From Actinoplanes sp. N902-109 (GTDB lineage Bacteria; Actinomycetota; Actinomycetes; Mycobacteriales; Micromonosporaceae): a stretch of 64,000 bases of DNA. The translations under genes and the position numbers were made by a program. Location: contig NC_021191.1 in NCBI RefSeq assembly GCF_000389965.1, positions 3,411,501 to 3,475,500 of the forward strand, given 5' to 3'. The notes below the pieces were generated by a model. That model ran no database searches. It saw only the letters and a program-made list of their open reading frames with translations, and was not told where the DNA came from. Positions within the stretch are counted from its first letter, which is position 1, and each line of letters starts with the position of its first letter. Shown here piece by piece: positions 58,986-64,000 of the stretch.

Positions 58986-59570
58986 ATGTCCGTGACGAAG
59001 CTCGACCTCACCGAAGACGCCCTGGTGACGACGGAGGACCCGCTGGTCGGGCTCGCCCGTCAGCTCCTGACGGAGATCGGCGAGGATCCGGATCGGGACG
59101 GCCTGCGCGACACGCCTGTCCGCTTCGCCCGGTGGTGGCGCGAGTTCATCAACTACGAGCCGGGTTCGGTCGGCACGCTGTTCGAATCGGTCGGCACGAG
59201 CCAGCTCGTCGTCGTGTCGGACATCCAGGTCTGGTCGCTGTGCGAGCACCACCTGCTGCCGTTCAACTGCGCCGTGACCATCGCCTACCGCCCGACCGGC
59301 CGCCTGCTCGGCCTGTCGAAGTTCGCCCGGGTGGCCCACCAGCACGCACACAAGCTGCAGGTCCAGGAGCGGCTCGTGAACCAGATCGCGCTCGACGTGG
59401 CCACCCTGACCGGTACGCCGGACGTCGCGGTCATCGCGAAGGGCGAGCACCTGTGCATGACGATGCGCGGCATCAAGGCCGCGGCGCAGATGACGTCGAC
59501 GGCGTACCGCGGGGGTTTCAGCACCGATCCGGCGCTCAGGAGTGAGCTGTTCGACCTGCTCCGGGCGTGA
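58986..59570 (+). CDS. folE: GTP cyclohydrolase I
   Basis: FolE type I, 194 residues, opens GTP to 7,8-dihydroneopterin triphosphate, the committed step for pterins and for preQ0. The zinc site is visible as Cys86 and His89 (SLCEHHLLPF) and Cys157 (EHLCMTMRGI). GLSKFARVAHQHAHKLQVQE matches the family core, with RVAHQHAHKLQ replacing the commoner RxxARRLQ-type stretch, a small deviation that is worth noting. ATG at 58986 with GAAAGG upstream was chosen over an earlier ATG inside queD. Its place among queE, queD and queC says it is a dedicated copy feeding deazaguanine synthesis, as ToyD does in toyocamycin. Confidence 0.92.
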   Translation: MSVTKLDLTEDALVTTEDPLVGLARQLLTEIGEDPDRDGLRDTPVRFARWWREFINYEPGSVGTLFESVGTSQLVVVSDIQVWSLCEHHLLPFNCAVTIAYRPTGRLLGLSKFARVAHQHAHKLQVQERLVNQIALDVATLTGTPDVAVIAKGEHLCMTMRGIKAAAQMTSTAYRGGFSTDPALRSELFDLLRA

Positions 59571-59604
59571 CGGCAACCCGATCCGACAGCGAAAGCAGGA
59601 AGCG

Positions 59605-60585
59605 ATGATTGGCACCACCTCTTCGACGCCCGCGGAAGCAGTGCGGCTGCTCCCCGCCATCGACGCCGACCGGCTGCTGGCCGATTTGATGACCGCCCGC
59701 GACCACCTGTGGGACGAGCAGAGCTCGTACACCAACGGACGGGTGTCCCGGTGGGCCGAACAGGACTGGCGTTGCCTGTCGGTGCGCAGCCAGGGCGGGG
59801 ACAAGTCGCGTACCGACCCGGGCGGCCCCGGCGGTGCGGAGTTCGCCGACACGGAATGGCTGGACCACATGCCGTACGTGCGGGAGCTGCTGGCGACCAT
59901 TCCCGGGCCCTTGTACGCGGCCCGGTTCATGGACCTCGGCCCCGGCGTCGTCGGATACCCGCACAACGACCCCAAGTTCGCCCCCGACTGGGGCATGACC
60001 CGGCTGCACCTGCCGGTCATCACCCAGCCGGAGGCCACGCTCGACCTCGACGGTGTGATCCACCGCTGGCAGCCCGGCGAGTTCTGGTTCGGCGACTTCA
60101 GCCGCAAGCACCAGATCCAGAACCTCGGCACCGAACACCGGGTCCACCTGGTCGTCGACGTCCTGGTCACCCGGGAACTCGCCGCGCTGTTCCCGGCGGA
60201 CTGGGCCGGCTACTTCGCCGGTCCGGAGGTGCTCTACAACCGTCCCGCCGTGGCCACGACCGCCGCGGAGCGACAGGCGGCGCGGTGCACCTTCGAAGCG
60301 CCGAAGCACCTGCTGCAGATCGAGGAGTTCGGGACGCTCACCGCGGACGAGCCGCGGGCGTCGTTCGAACTCGTCGACACCGGTACGCACCTGGCTGTCC
60401 GCTCGCCGGAGGACCACCTGTTCCCGCTGACGGCGCTCGGCGGCGGCGACTACCGCCTGGTCGGGTGGAGCGAGGAACGGACCCTGTCGACGCGGCTGGA
60501 CGCGGCGCGGCCCGAGATCGAGCTGACCTACCGCAAGGGCGACCAGGCCGACCGGCTGGCCGTCCCGGCCGTACCGGCGGTGTGA
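59605..60585 (+). CDS. Aspartyl/asparaginyl beta-hydroxylase-like Fe(II)/2-oxoglutarate oxygenase
   Basis: A 326-residue soluble protein. Residues about 85-200 form a cupin-type oxygenase core of the aspartyl/asparaginyl beta-hydroxylase family: His120-x-Asp122 in GYPHNDPKF, TRLHLPV (His135), GEFWFGDF, distal His169 in RKHQIQNLG and Arg179 for 2-oxoglutarate. Residues 200-326 are an extra C-terminal region I do not recognise. Related enzymes hydroxylate Asp, Asn, Arg or carrier-bound amino acids. AGGAAG precedes the ATG. The gene sits between folE and queC inside the preQ0 operon and its stop touches a possible queC GTG, so it most likely acts on the same pathway or on an amino acid later attached to it. 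No such gene is part of the toyocamycin set as I recall it. Confidence 0.7.
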   Translation: MIGTTSSTPAEAVRLLPAIDADRLLADLMTARDHLWDEQSSYTNGRVSRWAEQDWRCLSVRSQGGDKSRTDPGGPGGAEFADTEWLDHMPYVRELLATIPGPLYAARFMDLGPGVVGYPHNDPKFAPDWGMTRLHLPVITQPEATLDLDGVIHRWQPGEFWFGDFSRKHQIQNLGTEHRVHLVVDVLVTRELAALFPADWAGYFAGPEVLYNRPAVATTAAERQAARCTFEAPKHLLQIEEFGTLTADEPRASFELVDTGTHLAVRSPEDHLFPLTALGGGDYRLVGWSEERTLSTRLDAARPEIELTYRKGDQADRLAVPAVPAV

Positions 60586-60590
60586 CCCGG

Positions 60591-61283
60591 ATGCCGAAGA
60601 CCATCGCAATCGTCTCCGGTGGCCTGGACTCGGTCACCATGGCCTACCACCTCAAGGACCGGGGCCACAAGCTGCACCTGCTGTCGGTGGACTACGGTCA
60701 GCGCCACCTCGTCGAGCACGAGTTCGCCGCCAAGGCCGCGCGGGTGCTCGGGGTGCCGCACGACGTCGCCGACCTCGGCGCGGTCGGCAAGCTGCTGGGC
60801 GGTTCCTCGCTGACCGACCCGGCCGTGGACGTGCCGGCGCGCAAGTCCGAGGAGATGACCGGCGGCAGCCCGAACGTCGTACCCAACCGCAACGCTCTGC
60901 TGTTGGCCGTCGCCTTCGCCGTGGCCGTCGCGGAACAGGCCCAGGCGGTGGCGATCGGGGTGATCGACGACGCGCAGGCCGCGCCCGACTGCACCCCCGA
61001 GTTCCTGGACTTCTTCCTCACCATGGAGAAGATCGCCACCCGCGGCTACGCACACCCGGACCTGACGCTGACGGCGCCCCTGGCCAAGCTGCGCAAGAGC
61101 GGTGTGGTCGCGCTCGGCGAGAAGCTGGGCGTCCCGTGGACCGACACGTGGACCTGCTTCCGTGGCACCACGCTGCACTGCGGACGGTGTGCCGCCTGCT
61201 GGGAGCGGCAGGAAGCCTTCCTGGAGGCCGGTGTGGCCGACCCGACGGACTACCAGACCAGTCACTCGAAGGAGCCAGCATGA
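60591..61283 (+). CDS. queC: 7-cyano-7-deazaguanine (preQ0) synthase
   Basis: QueC, 230 residues, uses ATP and ammonia to turn CDG first into the amide (ADG) and then into the nitrile preQ0. The PP-loop ATPase motif is SGGLDS (9-14), and the zinc knuckle is Cys189, Cys197, Cys200 and Cys203 (CFRGTTLHCGRCAACWER). VVPNRNALLL and GVIDDAQAAPDC are family blocks, and PDC replaces the commoner YPDC. ATG at 60591 is taken; a GTG at 60582 that overlaps the previous stop (GTGA) would add three residues and is also possible. It overlaps the next gene by ATGA. With FolE, QueD and QueE the full GTP to preQ0 path is present. Confidence 0.92.
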   Translation: MPKTIAIVSGGLDSVTMAYHLKDRGHKLHLLSVDYGQRHLVEHEFAAKAARVLGVPHDVADLGAVGKLLGGSSLTDPAVDVPARKSEEMTGGSPNVVPNRNALLLAVAFAVAVAEQAQAVAIGVIDDAQAAPDCTPEFLDFFLTMEKIATRGYAHPDLTLTAPLAKLRKSGVVALGEKLGVPWTDTWTCFRGTTLHCGRCAACWERQEAFLEAGVADPTDYQTSHSKEPA

Positions 61284-62305
61284 CCGTCACCTTCCCGGTG
61301 CTCGACCTGCGGGACGCCACCGGAACGCCCGAGTCCAAGGCGACGTTCCTGAACCAGCTGCGCGTCGCCATCCACGAGATCGGCTTCTTCCAGCTCATCG
61401 GGCACGGCATCGACGACTTCGACAAGATGCTCGAGCTCTCCCGCCAGTTCTTCGCGCTGCCCGAGCAGGACAAGCTCGCGCTGAACATCCTCGACTCGCC
61501 GCTGTTCCGCGGTTACTCCGAGATCGGCCGGGAGCACACCAAGGGCATTCCCGACCACCGTCAGCAGCTCGACATCGGCCCGGAGCAACCCGAGCGCAGG
61601 CCCGCGCCCGGCGACCCCGTCTACCAGCGGATGATCGGCCCGAACCGGTGGCCCGAGGCGATGCCCGAGCTGCGGCCGGCCATCGAGTCCTGGATCACCC
61701 GGCTGACCGGCCTGTCGCACCGCATGCTGCGCCTGATCTGCGAATCGCTGGACGCCCCGGCCGACTTCCTGGACGACGTGGTCGACCCGGACCCGCAGAT
61801 CCACCTCAAGCTGCTGCACTACCCCGGCCCGCCGCTCACCGGCCAGGACAACGGTTCCGACCAGGGCACCGGCATCCACAACGACCTCGGCCTGCTCACC
61901 CTGCTGGTCCGGGACAACAACAGCGGACTGCAGGTCGCGGTCAAGGACGGCCAGTTCGTCGAGGTGCCGGTGCTGCCCGAGGCGTTCGTGGTCAACCTGG
62001 GGGAGCTGCTGGAGGTGGCGACGAACGGCTATGTCCGGGCCACCCTGCACCGCGTGGTCCGGCCCGCCCCGGGCGTCGACCGCTACTCCATCCCGTTCTT
62101 CTACAACCCGCGGCTCAACGCCACGATGCAGCCGCTGCCCAGCCCGTACGTCGAGGCAGCCGACGGGGTCAGCGACGTCGCCGGCAACCCGTTGTTCGCC
62201 CTCTACGGCGAGAACGTCATGAAGGGCATGATCCGCTCGTTCCCGGAGATCATCGCCCGGCACCACCCGGACCTCGCCCCGGTGGCCGGCTCCACGAGTG
62301 CCTGA
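61280..62305 (+). CDS. Isopenicillin N synthase-like Fe(II)/2-oxoglutarate dioxygenase
   Basis: A 341-residue non-heme iron oxygenase of the IPNS/2OG-FeII_Oxy superfamily. The N-terminal DIOX_N part has FPVLDLRDA and HEIGFFQLIGHGI; the iron triad is His200-x-Asp202 (TGIHNDLGLLTLL) and His257 (RATLHRVVRP), and 2-oxoglutarate binds at Arg268-x-Ser270 (DRYSIPFF). Length is normal for the family (about 320-350). The ATG overlaps the queC stop, so production is coupled to preQ0 synthase, and a tailoring role on the deazaguanine product is likely: hydroxylation, desaturation or ring closure. I cannot name the substrate. It is last in the operon; the SARP gene follows after 109 bases. Confidence 0.75.
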   Translation: MTVTFPVLDLRDATGTPESKATFLNQLRVAIHEIGFFQLIGHGIDDFDKMLELSRQFFALPEQDKLALNILDSPLFRGYSEIGREHTKGIPDHRQQLDIGPEQPERRPAPGDPVYQRMIGPNRWPEAMPELRPAIESWITRLTGLSHRMLRLICESLDAPADFLDDVVDPDPQIHLKLLHYPGPPLTGQDNGSDQGTGIHNDLGLLTLLVRDNNSGLQVAVKDGQFVEVPVLPEAFVVNLGELLEVATNGYVRATLHRVVRPAPGVDRYSIPFFYNPRLNATMQPLPSPYVEAADGVSDVAGNPLFALYGENVMKGMIRSFPEIIARHHPDLAPVAGSTSA

Positions 62306-62314
62306 CCGCCGCCG

Positions 62315-62365
62315 GCCGGGTACGACGGCACCCCTGCCGATCGCTGGTGGTGCGCCGTGCCCGGC
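62315..62365 (+). terminator. Weak inverted repeat before the SARP gene
   Basis: GCCGGGTACG (62315-62324) pairs with 62356-62365 over ten bases with one G-U pair, around a long loop and without a T-run. It could be a weak terminator of the preQ0 operon or a leader structure of the SARP gene. Evidence is thin. Confidence 0.25.
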
Positions 62366-62414
62366 CCTGGCAGCGGTCGTCCGGACCGAGAGAACGCGAG
62401 GCAGAGCGAACCTC

Positions 62415-64000
62415 ATGAGAATCAACCTGCTCGGACCGATGCAGGCCTACGGGGACGACCCCGGCGTCGACCTGGCGCCGGCCGCCCAGAAGGTACGCCA
62501 GACGCTGGCCCTGCTCGTCCTGAACGCCAACCGGGTGGTGCGTTTCGAGCACCTCATGGACGAGCTGTGGGGCGACGACCCGCCGGCCAGTGCGCTCACC
62601 GCGATGCAGACGTACGTCTACCAGCTGCGCAAGCGCTTCTCGCTGGGCAACCCGCGCAGCGGTGCCCCGCGCGGCTCCGACGCCGGCGGGACAGCGGGAC
62701 CGCAGCTCGGCACGGTCGACGGCGGATACCAGTTGGCGCTGCCCGCCGAGCACGTGGACGTCTTCCGGTGCGAGCCGCTGCTGGCGCGGGCCCAGGCGGC
62801 GTTCCACGACGAGGACCATGCCCGCGCCCGGGAGACGGCCGACGCGGCGCTGCGGCTGTGGCGCGACGACGCTCTGGTCGACGTCCGCAAGGGGCCCGCG
62901 CTGCGAGCCGAGGCGGTCCGGCTCAGGGAGTTGCGGACCGTGGCGCACCACCTGCGCATCGAAGCCGACCTGCAGCTGGGCCGGCACCACGAGGTGCTCG
63001 GTGAGCTCACCGCGATGGCCCGGCGGGAACCCACGAACGAGCGGGCCCAGCGCAACCTGATGACGGCGCTCTACCGCACGGACCGGCGCGCGGAGGCGCT
63101 CGAGGTCTACCGGCGGGCCCGCCGGCGGATCGCCGCCGAGCTGGGTCTCGACCCGTCGCTCGAACTGCAGGCCCTGCACACGGCCATCCTCACCGCGGAC
63201 CCCGCACTGCTGCATCCGGCCGGGCGCGGGACAGCGCCGGCGGTTGCCGCCCGGGTGCCCAGTCACCTGCCGGCCCCGCGCGAGCGCCTGACCGGGCGGG
63301 CCGGCCACCTGGCCCGGCTCACCTCGGTGCTGGCCGGCCGCGCCCGCCCGGACCGGCCCGTCGTGGTCGTCGGCGGCGCCCCGGGCACCGGCAAGAGCGA
63401 GCTGTGCCTGCACGCCGCGCATCAGGTGAGCGAGCACTACCCGGACGGCAGGCTGCACGCCCGTGTGCGCGACGCGGCCGGTCGGCCGGTGCCGGCCGCC
63501 GAGATCCTGCGCTCCTTCCTGCGCGGGCTGGGCGCCACGGCGGACCAGCTCCGGCTGGGCCCGACCGACCTGACGCTGCTGTTCCGCACCTGGACCGCGG
63601 GCCTGCGCGTCCTGGTGGTGCTGGACGACGTGGGCGACGCCGGCGACCTGACCTCGCTGCTGCCGTCCGGTGCGGGCTGCGGCGTGGTGATCGGCAGCCG
63701 GCGGAGGCTGTTCGTCTCCTCGTCGGCGGTGCACGTCGACCTGTCCGCGTTGCCCTTCGCCGACGCCGTGCACCTGCTGGCCTCCGCCGTGCCGCGACAC
63801 CGGATCACCATGGACCGGGACGGGCTGCACCGGCTGGCCGGCCTGTGCCAGGGGTTGCCCGGTGCGCTCTTCGCGGTCGCCGCACAGTTGCGCCGCCGCC
63901 CGCACTGGACGGCCCAGCAGGCCATCGCCTGGGTTCTCGCCGCCGGCCGCGGCGACGCCGACCCGCTGGGTGTGCGGGCCGGCCGGGACCGGACCCTCGC
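62415..64000 (+). CDS. SARP-family transcriptional regulator with ATPase domain, 3'-truncated
   Basis: AfsR/SARP-type activator; 528 codons are visible before the window ends in an open frame. Residues 1-95 are an OmpR-like winged helix (LLGPMQAYG, then VRQTLALLVLNANRVVRFEHL, LWGDDPP, TYVYQLRKRF). About 100-275 is the bacterial transcriptional activation domain with its YRRARRRIAAELGLDPS end. From about 295 an NB-ARC-like ATPase starts, with Walker A GGAPGTGKS (320-328) and Walker B VLVVLDDVGD. The ATG at 62415 has GAGG upstream. It lies 109 bases after the dioxygenase gene in the same direction and is the natural pathway activator of the preQ0 operon, as SARPs usually sit beside their targets. 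A role in rapamycin control is possible but unproven. No SARP is part of the published rapamycin set as I recall it. Confidence 0.88.
   Translation, partial: MRINLLGPMQAYGDDPGVDLAPAAQKVRQTLALLVLNANRVVRFEHLMDELWGDDPPASALTAMQTYVYQLRKRFSLGNPRSGAPRGSDAGGTAGPQLGTVDGGYQLALPAEHVDVFRCEPLLARAQAAFHDEDHARARETADAALRLWRDDALVDVRKGPALRAEAVRLRELRTVAHHLRIEADLQLGRHHEVLGELTAMARREPTNERAQRNLMTALYRTDRRAEALEVYRRARRRIAAELGLDPSLELQALHTAILTADPALLHPAGRGTAPAVAARVPSHLPAPRERLTGRAGHLARLTSVLAGRARPDRPVVVVGGAPGTGKSELCLHAAHQVSEHYPDGRLHARVRDAAGRPVPAAEILRSFLRGLGATADQLRLGPTDLTLLFRTWTAGLRVLVVLDDVGDAGDLTSLLPSGAGCGVVIGSRRRLFVSSSAVHVDLSALPFADAVHLLASAVPRHRITMDRDGLHRLAGLCQGLPGALFAVAAQLRRRPHWTAQQAIAWVLAAGRGDADPLGVRAGRDRTL

Noticed and set aside
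57836..61283. Housekeeping queuosine genes for tRNA
   Set aside because: No tgt, queA, queF or queG is present, and the genes are interleaved with oxygenases and a SARP. A secondary-metabolite role is the better reading, though supply to tRNA cannot be fully excluded.

Overview
The window is high-GC actinomycete DNA with giant modular PKS genes, ATGA/GTGA start-stop overlaps, LAL and SARP regulators and actinobacterial promoter-like hexamers. It holds most of a rapamycin-type gene cluster and, directly beside it, a second biosynthetic block built around a complete 7-deazaguanine (preQ0) pathway. The order of active domains in the ten visible PKS modules equals that of RapA modules 1-4 and RapB modules 5-10 of rapamycin. 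The flanking genes are the expected rapH, rapI, rapJ, rapK and rapL types. The best guess for the source is a rapamycin-producing Actinoplanes (family Micromonosporaceae, for example strain N902-109). That guess rests on recall of the literature, not on anything in the sequence that names the organism.

Layout. Bases 1-18084 (+) are the 3' part of rapA, cut off inside the first AT. Bases 18081-47687 (+) are rapB, complete, with six modules and a 4-base overlap with rapA. Bases 47688-47914 are a regulatory gap with a possible short ORF and a hairpin. Bases 47915-50533 (+) are rapH, the LAL-family activator. A strong inverted repeat separates it from the convergent operon rapK-rapJ-rapI on the minus strand (53571 down to 50586). 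These encode chorismatase (starter unit), cytochrome P450 (C9 oxidation) and an FkbM-family O-methyltransferase. A 180-base divergent promoter region with symmetrical TAGGGGGT boxes lies between rapK and rapL. From 53752 rapL (lysine cyclodeaminase, makes pipecolate) is followed by an ATP-grasp ligase and an amino-acid-type Fe(II)/2-oxoglutarate dioxygenase. This group ends at a clear Rho-independent terminator (56903-56939).

A new plus-strand operon then begins at 57063: methyltransferase, queE, queD, folE, an AspH-type hydroxylase, queC and an IPNS-type dioxygenase. A SARP regulator (62415 on) runs off the right edge. FolE, QueD, QueE and QueC together are enough to turn GTP into preQ0. No queF, tgt, phosphoribosyltransferase or nitrile hydratase is visible.

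How the genes work together. RapK makes the cyclohexadiene starter from chorismate. RapA and RapB build the C36 to C17 part of the macrolide, including the C17-C22 triene. RapC and RapP (not in the window) would finish the chain and add the pipecolate made by RapL. RapI and RapJ decorate the product and RapH switches the pathway on. The right-hand block has all the parts for a 7-deazaguanine compound decorated by hydroxylation, methylation and probably amide ligation. I do not recognise a known product for it, and it is the most likely place for an undescribed system.

No stretch longer than about 230 bases lacks a gene. I found no tRNA, rRNA, CRISPR, insertion sequence or transposase. The only repeats are internal PKS repeats.
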